A DNA stretch of 64,000 bases from Actinomadura flavalba DSM 45200. Lineage in GTDB: Bacteria > Actinomycetota > Actinomycetes > Streptosporangiales > Streptosporangiaceae. The stretch lies in contig NZ_KB894095.1 in assembly GCF_000374305.1 (NCBI RefSeq), positions 124,001 to 188,000 on the forward strand, given 5' to 3'. The translations under genes were made by a program, and so were the position numbers. A model generated the notes under the pieces. That model ran no database searches. It was not told where the DNA came from and was given only the letters and a program-made list of their open reading frames with translations. This document shows, in pieces, positions 54,111-62,582 of the stretch (position 1 is the stretch's first letter; every line of letters begins with the position of its first letter).

Positions 54111-55355
54111 ATGCACTCTTCCGCCGACGTCTGGCGACGGGGACCGTTCAGTCCGGACGCGGAGACGGAGGCGACCGTCCACACGCGGCGCACCGTCCTG
54201 GCGGTGGTCCACCACGTCACCGCCGCGACGCGGCTCGGGGACGTCCTGCCGCTCCTGGAGCGCGATCCGCGGATCGCGGTCGCGTACACCCGCCCGCCGG
54301 CGTCGGCGTTCACCGGCGGTCTCGACGAGTTGCTGCACGCCATGGGCGCGCTGGTGCTGCCCTGGCAGCAGGCCGTGCACACGCGGTTCGACCTGGCGGT
54401 CGCGGCGAGCCACGGCATGCTGGAGCACCTGCACGCGCCGGTGCTGACCGTCCCGCACGGCACGGGGCCGGGCAAGTTCCTGCATCGGGGTGCCGGGGCC
54501 GGACGCGACGCCGCGCGGCCGGTGACGAGCCTGATCGCGGAGCGGATCGTCGTCAACGGGCGGGTGGTGCCGTCCGCGCTGGCCGTCGGGCACGACCGGC
54601 ATCTGCGCCGCCTGGAGGACGCGTGCCCCGACGCGGTTCCGGTCGCGTTCGTCGGCGGCGACCCCTGCCTGGACCGGCTGCTGGCGGGCCGCCCGCACCG
54701 GGCGGCGTACCGCACCGCGCTGGGCGCCGGACCCGACCACCGGGTCGTGTTCGTCAGCTCGACCTGGGGGCGCGGCTCGCTGTTCGGGCAGTGCCCGGAC
54801 GTGCTGACGCGCGCGGCGGAGGAGCTGCCGTCCGACCGCTACCGCATCGTCGCGGCTCTGCACCCGCACATCTGGGCGTGGTACGGGCGCCGTCAGGTCC
54901 TCGCCTGGTGCGCGGACGCGCTGCGCCACGGCGTCCTGTTGCTGCCGCCCGAGGAGGGCTGGCGCGCGGCGCTCGTCGCCGCCGACCGAATCCTCGGCGA
55001 CCACGGCTCGGTGACCTGCTACGGCCTGGCGGCGGGCGTGCCCGCCGCGCTCGGCGCCTTCCCCGAGGACGACATCGCGCCCGGCACGCACATCGCGCGG
55101 CTGGGCACTCTGGCGCCGCGAATCGACTGGAGTCGCCCGCTGGGTCCTCAGCTCGACGACGCGGCCCGCGCGTACCGCGACGACACGTACGCCGCCGTGC
55201 GCCGTGATCTCAGCTCGCGCCCCGGCGAGGCCGCGGCGCTGCTGCGCCGGGAGATGTACCGGCTGCTGCGGCTGCCCGAACCGGACCGTGCGGCCGTCGT
55301 CGAGCCCGTCCCGCCGCCCCGGCCGATCGGCCACGAGGAGCGGTGGGCGATCTGA
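54111..55355 (+). CDS. Hypothetical GT-B-like protein
   Basis: A 414-residue cytoplasmic protein that I cannot assign with confidence. It has two Rossmann-like halves: VLAVVHHVTAATRLGDVLPL and DLAVAASHGMLEHLHAPVL in the first, and DHRVVFVSSTWGRGSLFGQ, IVAALHPHIWAWYGRR and RILGDHGSVTCYGLAAGVPA in the second, with the HPH and GDHGS elements reminiscent of CDP-glycerol glycerophosphotransferase or UDP-GlcNAc 2-epimerase-like folds. A nucleotide-sugar or polyol-phosphate transferase is possible. ATG 54111 is preferred over GTG 54105, which is too close to the GAAAGGA site. Confidence 0.75.
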   Translation: MHSSADVWRRGPFSPDAETEATVHTRRTVLAVVHHVTAATRLGDVLPLLERDPRIAVAYTRPPASAFTGGLDELLHAMGALVLPWQQAVHTRFDLAVAASHGMLEHLHAPVLTVPHGTGPGKFLHRGAGAGRDAARPVTSLIAERIVVNGRVVPSALAVGHDRHLRRLEDACPDAVPVAFVGGDPCLDRLLAGRPHRAAYRTALGAGPDHRVVFVSSTWGRGSLFGQCPDVLTRAAEELPSDRYRIVAALHPHIWAWYGRRQVLAWCADALRHGVLLLPPEEGWRAALVAADRILGDHGSVTCYGLAAGVPAALGAFPEDDIAPGTHIARLGTLAPRIDWSRPLGPQLDDAARAYRDDTYAAVRRDLSSRPGEAAALLRREMYRLLRLPEPDRAAVVEPVPPPRPIGHEERWAI

Positions 55356-55377
55356 TGATCACGGGCCCTAGACCATC

Positions 55378-55397
55378 AACCTAACGCTTGCTAGGTT
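55378..55397. promoter_or_regulatory. TetR-type palindromic operator candidate
   Basis: AACCTA (55378-55383) and TAGGTT (55392-55397) flank ACGCTTGC. The resulting 20-base site ends 6 bases before the ATG at 55404, and no ribosome-binding site lies between, so the transcript may be leaderless or nearly so. Operators of this type are common for TetR-family regulators of lipid genes in actinomycetes; no such regulator is adjacent. Confidence 0.55.
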
Positions 55398-55403
55398 TTG
55401 TTC

Positions 55404-56486
55404 ATGCTCTCTACGGTCGTCTGGGGTACCGGGAACGTCGGGCGGCTCGCGTTGCGGGCCGTGGAGGCGTATCCGGGGCTCGGTCTCGCCGGGGTGCTCG
55501 TGTCGGACCCGGGCAAGGTGGGCCGGGACGCGGGTGAGCTGGCGCGGCTCGGGCGCCGGCTCGGAGTCGTCGCCACCGACGACGTGGACGCCGTGCTCGG
55601 GACGCGGCCGGACGCCGTCGTGTACGCCGCGTCCGGGGAGCTGCGGCCCGACGAGGCGCTGGCCGACATCCTGCGGGCGGTCCGGGGCGGCGCCGTCGTG
55701 GTCACGCCCGCGCTGTACGAACTGTACGACCCGCGCAACGCTCCCGCCGCGACGCGCGCGGCGGTCCGCGCCGCCGTCGAGGACGGCGGCGGGTCGCTGT
55801 TCGTGTCCGGCGTCGACCCCGGGTGGGGCAACGACGTGCTTCCGCTGCTCGTCAGCGGGCTCGGGACGGTCGTGGACGTCGTGCGCTGCCAGGAGATCTT
55901 CGACTACTCCACCTACGACCAGGAGGAGTCGGTCCGGTTCATCGTCGGCATGGGCCAGCCGATGGACTACGCGCCGCCCATGCTCGCGCCGACCGTCCCG
56001 TCGATGGTGTGGGGCGGGCAGGTCCGGTTGATCGCGCGCGGGCTCGGCGTCGAGCTGGACGAGGTGCGCGAGGTCGTGGACCGGCGCGCCCTCGACGTCA
56101 CCGTGGAGACCGCGACCATGGGCGCGTTCGAGGCCGGGACGCAGGGCGCCGTCCGGTTCGAGGTGCAGGGGATCGTCGCGGGCGAACCCCGGATCGTCAT
56201 CGAGCACGTCACCCGCGTCCATCATTCGTGCGCGCCCGACTGGCCGACGGCGCCGGACGGCGGCGACGGCGCGCACCGCGTCGTGATCGAGGGCCGTCCG
56301 CGCATCGAGGTGACGGTCGAGGCCACCGACGAGGACGGCAACCGCGCGGCGGGCGGCAACGCCACCGCCGTCGGCCGGCTCGTCGGCGCGATCGAGTGGC
56401 TGGCCGCGGCGCCGCCCGGCCTGTACGACGCGCTCGACGTCCCGCTGCGGCCCGCGGTCGGCAGGCTCGGAAGGAGACCGGCGTGA
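55404..56486 (+). CDS. Dihydrodipicolinate reductase-like NAD(P)-binding protein
   Basis: A 360-residue protein with an N-terminal Rossmann fold (VVWGTGNVGRLALRAVEAYP; the GTGNVG loop is at residues 8-13). It belongs to the group annotated as dihydrodipicolinate reductase-like or 2,4-diaminopentanoate dehydrogenase-like proteins, whose true substrates in actinomycetes are often steroid- or amine-related; DapB function is unlikely. It is followed with a 4-base overlap by an AhpD-like gene and preceded by a palindromic operator. Confidence 0.85.
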   Translation: MLSTVVWGTGNVGRLALRAVEAYPGLGLAGVLVSDPGKVGRDAGELARLGRRLGVVATDDVDAVLGTRPDAVVYAASGELRPDEALADILRAVRGGAVVVTPALYELYDPRNAPAATRAAVRAAVEDGGGSLFVSGVDPGWGNDVLPLLVSGLGTVVDVVRCQEIFDYSTYDQEESVRFIVGMGQPMDYAPPMLAPTVPSMVWGGQVRLIARGLGVELDEVREVVDRRALDVTVETATMGAFEAGTQGAVRFEVQGIVAGEPRIVIEHVTRVHHSCAPDWPTAPDGGDGAHRVVIEGRPRIEVTVEATDEDGNRAAGGNATAVGRLVGAIEWLAAAPPGLYDALDVPLRPAVGRLGRRPA

Positions 56487-56965
56487 ACATCGACGTCCCC
56501 GACGGCAAGGACCCCATCGAGTACGTGTGGGGCGAGATGGTGCCCGGCATCGGCCCGGCCGCCGCCGGGTTCTCGCTCGCCGTCTACGCCCACACGACGC
56601 TCGGGCTGCGCGAGTTCGAGGCGGCGCGGCTGCGGATCGCGCAGATCAACGGGTGCGTGTTCTGCCTGGACTGGCGCACCGAACGCGACGGGGAGCGGGT
56701 CGAGGCGGAGTTCGCCGACGCCGTCACCGATTGGCGCACCACGGACCGCTTCGACGACCGCACCCGGCTCGCCGCCGAGTACGCCGAGCGGTACGCGCTC
56801 GACCCGCACGGGCTGGACGAGCCGTTCTGGGAGCGGATGTCCGCGCACTACGCGCAGCGGGAGATCGTCGAGCTGTCCATGAGCCTCGGTTCCTGGCTCG
56901 CCTTCGGCCGGTTGAACCACGTGCTCGGCCTCGACACGCGCTGTGTCCTGCCGAGTCAGCGCTGA
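56483..56965 (+). CDS. Carboxymuconolactone decarboxylase/AhpD-like protein
   Basis: A 160-residue helical protein of the CMD family. The redox-type motif GCVFCLDW (Cys-x-x-Cys, near residues 55-60) and the following RTERDG are typical of AhpD-like members, which act as alkylhydroperoxidase-type thiol-dependent reductants. GTG 56483 overlaps the preceding stop, so the two are translated together; the pair probably works in one catabolic pathway. Confidence 0.88.
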   Translation: MNIDVPDGKDPIEYVWGEMVPGIGPAAAGFSLAVYAHTTLGLREFEAARLRIAQINGCVFCLDWRTERDGERVEAEFADAVTDWRTTDRFDDRTRLAAEYAERYALDPHGLDEPFWERMSAHYAQREIVELSMSLGSWLAFGRLNHVLGLDTRCVLPSQR

Positions 56966-57055
56966 CGCCGACGAGGCCGGTCCTACGGTTCGGTAACTTG
57001 TGGCACGCACGAGGCGGTCCCGGCTCCTGGCTCGGCCGCCTCGTAGATTGGCCCG

Positions 57056-57634
57056 GTGACCGCCGTCAGAGAGCCGGACCGGCTCGTCTCGTTCACCGAC
57101 GCCATCGTCGCGATCGCCGCCACGCTGCTGGTGCTGCCGCTCGTCGACGTCGTGGGCGAGGGCGCGACCGCCGCCGACGTCCTCGCGGACAGCGCGCCGC
57201 AGATCGGCGTCTTCCTGCTCAGCTTCGTGGTCATCATGCGGCTGTGGCTGGCCCATCACCGCCTCTTCCGGCACGTCCGCGCCCTGACGGGCCCGCTCGT
57301 CTGGTGCAATCTGGGCTGGCTGCTGACGGTCGTCCTGCTCCCGTTCCCCACCGAGATGGCGGGCCGCTTCGGCACCGACCGCCTCACCGTCGCCCTCTAC
57401 ACCGGCACGGTCCTGCTCGCCTCCGCCCTGCTGACCGCCATGGCCTTCCTGGTCGCCCGGAACCCGGACGCCGCCGACGCGCCGCCCGCCGCCCTCCGCA
57501 CCGGCGCCGCCGCCACCACCGCCCTCATCACCGTCGCCCTCCTCCTCTCCCTCGCCGTCCCGGCCCTGAGCTACTGGGCCTTCCTCCTGCTCGCCCTCTC
57601 CCCCACCCTCCAACGCCGCTTCCGGGCACCCTGA
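57056..57634 (+). CDS. TMEM175-like potassium channel protein (DUF1211)
   Basis: A 192-residue membrane protein with about six helices. The N-terminal motif RLVSFTDAIVAIAATLLVLP is the FSD-type selectivity-filter signature of the TMEM175/DUF1211 family (here SFTDA), which forms potassium channels. A second helix pair (GVFLLSFVVIMRLWLAHHRL-like segment) follows. GTG 57056 is used because the signature lies at residues 9-28 from it. Confidence 0.88.
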   Translation: MTAVREPDRLVSFTDAIVAIAATLLVLPLVDVVGEGATAADVLADSAPQIGVFLLSFVVIMRLWLAHHRLFRHVRALTGPLVWCNLGWLLTVVLLPFPTEMAGRFGTDRLTVALYTGTVLLASALLTAMAFLVARNPDAADAPPAALRTGAAATTALITVALLLSLAVPALSYWAFLLLALSPTLQRRFRAP

Positions 57635-57801
57635 CACCACCCTTCCCCGCACCCGGCCGCCGGTGCATCGGCGCAGGTCGGACTGGTCATCGTCACTAAG
57701 GGTGGCGGTACCGGTTGTGCAGGCGAGGCATCCTGGGGCCGCGCCGGGGACGGGGGCGGGAGACGGCGCCTACGGTCGTATATATCGACCGAGGGGGAGT
57801 C

Positions 57802-58770
57802 ATGTTCTCGTCCATGCGCGTGTCGCAGCGCTCGATCCGGGCGCGTGTCACGTTACTTGCCGCCGGATCGGCGGTCGTACTACTCGGATCACTCACACTC
57901 GTGCTCGACGCGGCCGTCATCGCGGCGGCGGGTGTCGCCGTCGCGGCCGGAACGGCGTGGTGGGGCACCGGACGGGCACTGCGCCCCGTCGCGCGGGTGC
58001 GCGCCGAACTCGACGCGATCGGCGCGGGCCGCGCCTGCGGCCGGGTCACCGTCGCGTCCGGCGACGGCGAGGCCGCGCGGCTCGGCGCGTCCGTCAACCT
58101 CGTGCTGGAGCGGCTCGTCGACGTCGTCGAGCGGCAGCGCGCCTTCGCCGCCGACGCCTCGCACGAGCTGCGCACCCCGATCGCCGGGCTGCGCGCCAAC
58201 CTCGAAGAGGCCGTCCTGTACCCCGACGATGTGGACGTCAAGGAGGTCCTGAACTCCGCGCTGCGCGACGCCGACCGGCTGGAAGCGATCACCACCGACC
58301 TGCTGCTGCTCGTCCGCGTCAAGTCGTGCGACCCGGCCGCGCGCGAGCCGGTCGACCTGTCCGACCTGCTCCGCGAGGGCCTGGCCGCCCGCGTGCCGGC
58401 CCCGTCCGCCGACCTCGCCACGGGTCTGCGGGTGCACGCCGTCCCCACGCAGGTCGCCCGCCTGGTGGACAACCTGCTGGACAACGCCGAGCGGCACGCC
58501 GACGGCCGGGTGGAGGTCACCCTGCGCCGCGACGGCGACCACGCGGTCGTGACCGTCGCCGACGACGGCCCCGGCATCCCCGCCGCCGACCGCGAGCGCG
58601 TCTTCGAGCGGTTCACCCGCCTGGACACCGCGCGCAGCCGCTGCGACGGGGGCACCGGCCTCGGCCTGGCCATCGCCCGCGAGATCGCCTGCGCCCACGG
58701 CGGCGTCCTCACCGCCGAGGAACCCGGCGCGCGCGGCGCCCGGCTCGTGCTGCGGCTTCCGGTGAGCTGA
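57802..58770 (+). CDS. Sensor histidine kinase
   Basis: A 322-residue membrane kinase. Two helices near the N-terminus (VTLLAAGSAVVLLGSLTLVL, IAAAGVAVAAGTAWW) are followed by a HAMP-like linker, the phospho-accepting H box FAADASHELRTPIAGLRANL (His near 119), the N box LLDNAERHADG, G1 DDGPGIP and G2 GGTGLGLAIAREI. ATG 57802 is preceded by GAGGGGG. No response regulator gene lies beside it, so it is an orphan here; the partner is unknown. Confidence 0.92.
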   Translation: MFSSMRVSQRSIRARVTLLAAGSAVVLLGSLTLVLDAAVIAAAGVAVAAGTAWWGTGRALRPVARVRAELDAIGAGRACGRVTVASGDGEAARLGASVNLVLERLVDVVERQRAFAADASHELRTPIAGLRANLEEAVLYPDDVDVKEVLNSALRDADRLEAITTDLLLLVRVKSCDPAAREPVDLSDLLREGLAARVPAPSADLATGLRVHAVPTQVARLVDNLLDNAERHADGRVEVTLRRDGDHAVVTVADDGPGIPAADRERVFERFTRLDTARSRCDGGTGLGLAIAREIACAHGGVLTAEEPGARGARLVLRLPVS

Positions 58771-58861
58771 CCGCTCCCGCGTCGTGCGAATGCCCGGCAT
58801 GGGAGGATGGGCCGGTCATTGACCGTCCCGGGCGGATCTCCCCGGACAGGAGGTTCCTCCC

Positions 58862-59215
58862 GTGCCTGCCGGTGAGCCGGTCCCCTGCCGCGTGACCGTG
58901 TGCCGCGGCTGCTGCTGCGGCACGTCCAAGGTGCCCGGACTCGACCATGACCAGCAGGTCGCGGACCTGGCGCGGCGCGTGCCGACGCGCGTCTCGGAGT
59001 GCCTGGACGTCTGCGCCCAGGCCAACGTCGTGGTGGTGCAGCCCTCGGCGGCGGGCCGGCGTGCGGGCGGACGGCCCGTCTGGCTCGGCCTCGTCAACGA
59101 CGACGCCGTCCTCGACGACCTCACCGCCTGGATCGACGCGGGCGGCCCCGGGATCGCCGTGCCGCCCGCCGTCCTCGACCTCTATGCGATCCCCCGCCCG
59201 CCCGCCGGGACGTGA
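58862..59215 (+). CDS. (2Fe-2S) ferredoxin-like protein
   Basis: A 117-residue protein whose cysteine spacing fits a thioredoxin-fold [2Fe-2S] ferredoxin: VTVCRGCCCGTSK at the N-terminus and ECLDVCAQANVVVVQP about 33 residues later. Four such cysteines could hold one cluster. GTG 58862 has AGGAGG about 8 bases upstream. It lies between a histidine kinase and a secreted hydrolase, with no obvious redox partner nearby. Confidence 0.8.
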   Translation: MPAGEPVPCRVTVCRGCCCGTSKVPGLDHDQQVADLARRVPTRVSECLDVCAQANVVVVQPSAAGRRAGGRPVWLGLVNDDAVLDDLTAWIDAGGPGIAVPPAVLDLYAIPRPPAGT

Positions 59216-59322
59216 GCCCGTCCGGACCGCGATGCGCCAGTTTCTGGCGCCATAACGGGCGGCGGTAACTTTGTTATCGGAAGTCATAGTCGGGGCCCCG
59301 GCGCCGCGACCATGATCAGTTG

Positions 59323-60453
59323 GTGCGCAGATACCTCATCGCCGGCCTGACCGCCGGAAGCCTGGTCCTCGGAACCGCCCTGCCCGCCGCCGCGGCGCCG
59401 TCACCGCCCGGGCCCGACGTCATCTCGGCGATCCTGCCGTCCGACCCGCTGACCCCCTCGCCGCAGCCCGTGCCGCTCACCCGGGCGATCCGGAACCTGA
59501 ACGTCACGTACCAGTACCAGGGCAACACCTACACGCTCGACCAGTACATCAACGACCGCACCCGCGCCTGGGGCATGGTCGTACTGGACGGGCGCAGCAA
59601 CACCATCGTCCGCGACCACTACTTCGCCTCCAGCCGGGCGACGCGGTTCCAGTCGTGGTCGGCGTCCAAGTCGTTCGTCGGGACGGCCGTCGGCATCGCC
59701 CTCGCCGAGGGGCACATCGCCTCGATCGACGACCCGGTGACCACCTACCTCCCCGAGCTGAACGGGTCCGGCTTCGCCGGGGTGTCGATCCGGAACCTGC
59801 TGCGGATGTCGTCGGGCGTTCAGTGGACCGAGGAGCTCGACATCCCGCAGGCGCACCTGGGCGCGGCGGCGGGCAACCCGCTCACCGAGTTCGCCAAGTC
59901 CCGCGTCCGCGGCTGGGAGCCGGGCACGCAGCAGGTGTACAGCGGCATGAACACGTTCGTGCTGACGTGGCTGCTGACCAAGACCACCGGCACGCCGTTC
60001 GCGCAGTACGTCCAGCAGAAGATCTGGAACCCGGCCGGGATGGCGTCCGCCGCCACCGTCAGCCGCGACTACCAGGGCAGCTCGCTCGGCTACTGCTGCA
60101 TGATGGCGACCGTCGAGGACTTCTCCCGGCTCGGCCTGCTCTACCTCAACAACGGGGCCTCCCCGGCCGGCCAGGTGGTGCCGGCGTCCTGGGTCCAGCA
60201 GGCGACCAGCCCCTCGGCGCCCTTCAACGAGCCCGCCGGTGAACTCGGCGTCGGCTACGGCCTCCACTGGTGGCTGGGCGGCGGCACCCACGGCGACTAC
60301 TGGGCCGACGGCTTCGGCGGCCAGAAGATCTACGTCAACCCCGAACACGGCGTCGTCATCGCCAAAACCGCCCTCATGTCCACCAGCTCCGCGACCGAAG
60401 ACCTCATCGCCTTCCGCGCCATCGCCGCCCGAGTAGCCGCCACCCGCCCCTGA
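59323..60453 (+). CDS. Secreted beta-lactamase-fold serine hydrolase
   Basis: A 376-residue protein with a signal peptide (RRYLIAGLTAGSLVLGTALP, cleavage after AAAA) and a serine beta-lactamase/DD-peptidase fold: SxxK motif in WSASKSFVGTAVG, a YSG-type motif in VYSGMNTFVLTWLL, and HWWLGGGTHGDYW near the C-terminus. Such proteins are esterases, DD-peptidases or amidases; substrate unknown. GTG 59323 is preferred to TTG 59320. The upstream 107 bases include a GTAACTTTGTTATC-like repeat. Confidence 0.88.
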   Translation: MRRYLIAGLTAGSLVLGTALPAAAAPSPPGPDVISAILPSDPLTPSPQPVPLTRAIRNLNVTYQYQGNTYTLDQYINDRTRAWGMVVLDGRSNTIVRDHYFASSRATRFQSWSASKSFVGTAVGIALAEGHIASIDDPVTTYLPELNGSGFAGVSIRNLLRMSSGVQWTEELDIPQAHLGAAAGNPLTEFAKSRVRGWEPGTQQVYSGMNTFVLTWLLTKTTGTPFAQYVQQKIWNPAGMASAATVSRDYQGSSLGYCCMMATVEDFSRLGLLYLNNGASPAGQVVPASWVQQATSPSAPFNEPAGELGVGYGLHWWLGGGTHGDYWADGFGGQKIYVNPEHGVVIAKTALMSTSSATEDLIAFRAIAARVAATRP

Positions 60454-60575
60454 CCCCACACCCCGTCTGCCCACCGAGCCCCTGCCCCTGTCGTCAGGTG
60501 AGCACGGCCGTCGAAGGTGGGCAGACGGCGTGGCGTCGGCGGGCTCGCGGAAGGCCGCGTGAGGGTCGGGGCGCG

Positions 60576-61715
60576 TTACAGGATGCTGCGGCCGATGATC
60601 TCTTTCATGATCTCGGTGGTGCCGCCGAAGATGGTTTGGATGCGGACGTCCTGGTAGGCCTTGGCGATGGGGTATTCGGTCATGTAGCCGTAGCCGCCGT
60701 AGAGCTGGACGCAGCGGTCCACGACCGTCTTGACCAGTTCGGTGTTCCAGTACTTGAGCATGGCGGCCTCTTCGATGGAGAGTTCGCCCCTGCCCTCCTT
60801 GGTGACGCACTGGTCGGTGAAGGTGCGGGTGATGGTGAGTTCGGTCTTCATCTCGGCGAGCGTGAAGCGGTTGTGCTGGAACTTGCCGATCGGGCGGCCG
60901 AACGCCTCGCGGGTCTTGCAGTACTCGACGGTCATCTCGAACGCGGCCTCGGCCGCCGCCTGCGCCGTGACGCCGATGGACAGGCGCTCGCGGGCGAGGT
61001 TCTGCATGAGGTAGATGAAGCCCATGCCCTCCTCGCCGAGCAGGTTCTCCTTGGGGACGCGGACGTTGTCGAAGAACAGCTCGGCCGTGTCCTGGGCGTG
61101 CATGCCGACCTTGTCCAGGTTGCGGCCCCGGCCGAAGCCCTCCATGCCGCGTTCGACGACGAGCAGGCTGACGCCCTTGGCTCCGGCCGCCGGGTCGGTC
61201 TTGGCGACGACGATGACGAGGTCGGCGAGGATGCCGTTGGAGATGAACGTCTTCGAGCCGTTCAGGACGTAGTGGTCGCCGTCCAGGATCGCGGTCGACT
61301 TGATGCCCTGGAGGTCGGACCCGGCCGCGGGCTCGGTCATCGCGATGCCGGTGATCAGCTCGCCGGAGCAGTACCCGGGGAACCAGCGCTTCTTCTGCTC
61401 GTCGTTGGCGAGCTGCCGCAGGTAGCCACCGTTGATGTCGTTGTGCACGGAGAAGCCGGGGCCGTGCACGCCCGCGCGCGCGAACTCCTCGTTCAGGACG
61501 ACGTAGTAGCGGTAGTCCTCGTCCCCGCCGCCGCCGAACTCCTCGGGGATGTCGATGCCGAGCAGTCCCGCGCGGCCCGCCGCCAGCCACACGTCGCGGG
61601 AGACGACGCCGTCCTTCTCCCACTGCTCGTGGTGGGGGGTGATCTCCTTGGCGATGAAGGCCCGCACCGTCTCGCGGAAGTCCTCGTGCTCGGGGGTGAA
61701 GATGTCGCGTGCCAT
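60576..61715 (-). CDS. Acyl-CoA dehydrogenase
   Basis: A 379-residue FAD enzyme that oxidises acyl-CoA to enoyl-CoA. Signatures: GIAMTEPAAGSDLQGIKSTA (FAD/substrate binding), YVLNGSKTFISNG, and the C-terminal VQLYGGYGYMTEYPIAKAYQ followed by IFGGTTEIMKEIIGRSIL, where the Glu of YGGYGYMTE is in the usual catalytic-loop region. Length is normal. ATG 61715 is the start. It is divergent from a MerR gene with a palindrome between, which probably controls it. Confidence 0.95.
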   Translation of the reverse strand: MARDIFTPEHEDFRETVRAFIAKEITPHHEQWEKDGVVSRDVWLAAGRAGLLGIDIPEEFGGGGDEDYRYYVVLNEEFARAGVHGPGFSVHNDINGGYLRQLANDEQKKRWFPGYCSGELITGIAMTEPAAGSDLQGIKSTAILDGDHYVLNGSKTFISNGILADLVIVVAKTDPAAGAKGVSLLVVERGMEGFGRGRNLDKVGMHAQDTAELFFDNVRVPKENLLGEEGMGFIYLMQNLARERLSIGVTAQAAAEAAFEMTVEYCKTREAFGRPIGKFQHNRFTLAEMKTELTITRTFTDQCVTKEGRGELSIEEAAMLKYWNTELVKTVVDRCVQLYGGYGYMTEYPIAKAYQDVRIQTIFGGTTEIMKEIIGRSIL

Positions 61716-61742
61716 CCGGCGCGTCTCCCTGCTTGTAAGCGT

Positions 61743-61757
61743 GCGCTGATACAGCGC
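61743..61757. promoter_or_regulatory. Palindrome in the acyl-CoA dehydrogenase/MerR intergenic region
   Basis: GCGCTG (61743-61748) and CAGCGC (61752-61757) flank ATA in the 79-base gap between the divergent acyl-CoA dehydrogenase and MerR genes. It is a plausible MerR-type binding site covering both promoters. Confidence 0.5.
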
Positions 61758-61794
61758 TAATGTAACACCAGCACTGTCACGTAAGGGAGCGGGC

Positions 61795-62505
61795 ATGACG
61801 GACCTCACGATCGACGAGCTGGCCGCGCGGGCCGGGGTCTCGGTCCGCACCGTCCGCTTCTACGCCGGACGCGGCCTGCTGCCGCCGCCGGTACTGCGCG
61901 GGCGCACCGGCTTGTACGGCGAGGACCACCTCGTCCGGCTCGAACTCGTCCGTGAACTCCAGGCCCTCGGCCTGACCCTCGCCGCGATCGAGAAGCACGT
62001 CGCCCGTATCCCGGACGACGCGCGCCCCGAGGACATCGCGCTCCAGCGGGCGCTGCTGTCACCGTGGACGCCCGAGCAGCCCGAGGAGATGGACCGCGGC
62101 GACCTGGACCGCCGCGCCGGGTTCCACCTGGACGACTCCGCGCTCGACCGGCTCGCCGCGCTCGGCGTCCTGGAGCGGCTGGACGGCGGCGCCCGCGTCC
62201 GGGTCGTCAGCCCGTCGCTGCTGGGCGTCGGCGCGGAGCTGGCCCGGCTGCCGATGCCGCTGGACACGCTGCTCGCCGCGCACACCGCCGTCGAGCGGTA
62301 CACGACGGCGCTCGCGGGCGAGCTCCAGGCCGTCTTCCAGGAGACGGTCGTGCGCCCGTACCGCGAGCGGGGCCGCCCGCCGGAGGAGCGTGAGGGCCTG
62401 CTGGAGCTGGCCGGGAAGCTGAAGCCGCTGCTCATCCAGTCGCTGGTGACGTCGTTCCAGCGCGCGGTGGACGACGCCATCCGCCGCACGGTCCCGGGTG
62501 ACTGA
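61795..62505 (+). CDS. MerR-family transcriptional regulator
   Basis: A 236-residue regulator with the MerR HTH at the N-terminus (TIDELAARAGVSVRTVRFYA, GRGLLPPPVLRGRTGLYGED; residues ~4-44), then a dimer helix and a ~150-residue effector domain of unknown ligand. It has the same plan as the MerR protein at 46547-47335. It is divergent from the acyl-CoA dehydrogenase gene, so an acyl-CoA or fatty-acid ligand is inferred. Confidence 0.92.
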   Translation: MTDLTIDELAARAGVSVRTVRFYAGRGLLPPPVLRGRTGLYGEDHLVRLELVRELQALGLTLAAIEKHVARIPDDARPEDIALQRALLSPWTPEQPEEMDRGDLDRRAGFHLDDSALDRLAALGVLERLDGGARVRVVSPSLLGVGAELARLPMPLDTLLAAHTAVERYTTALAGELQAVFQETVVRPYRERGRPPEEREGLLELAGKLKPLLIQSLVTSFQRAVDDAIRRTVPGD

Positions 62506-62582
62506 TCCGCACAACGACGTATACAGACGATCACGGAGGGTAATTCTCGCCATGGAGTGAAATCCCGGCGAGAGGACCCCAC

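Noticed and set aside
53057..55207. Long plus-strand frame across the PEP-mutase-like gene and the next gene
   Set aside because: Antisense or out of frame to two well-supported genes; no coherent domain.
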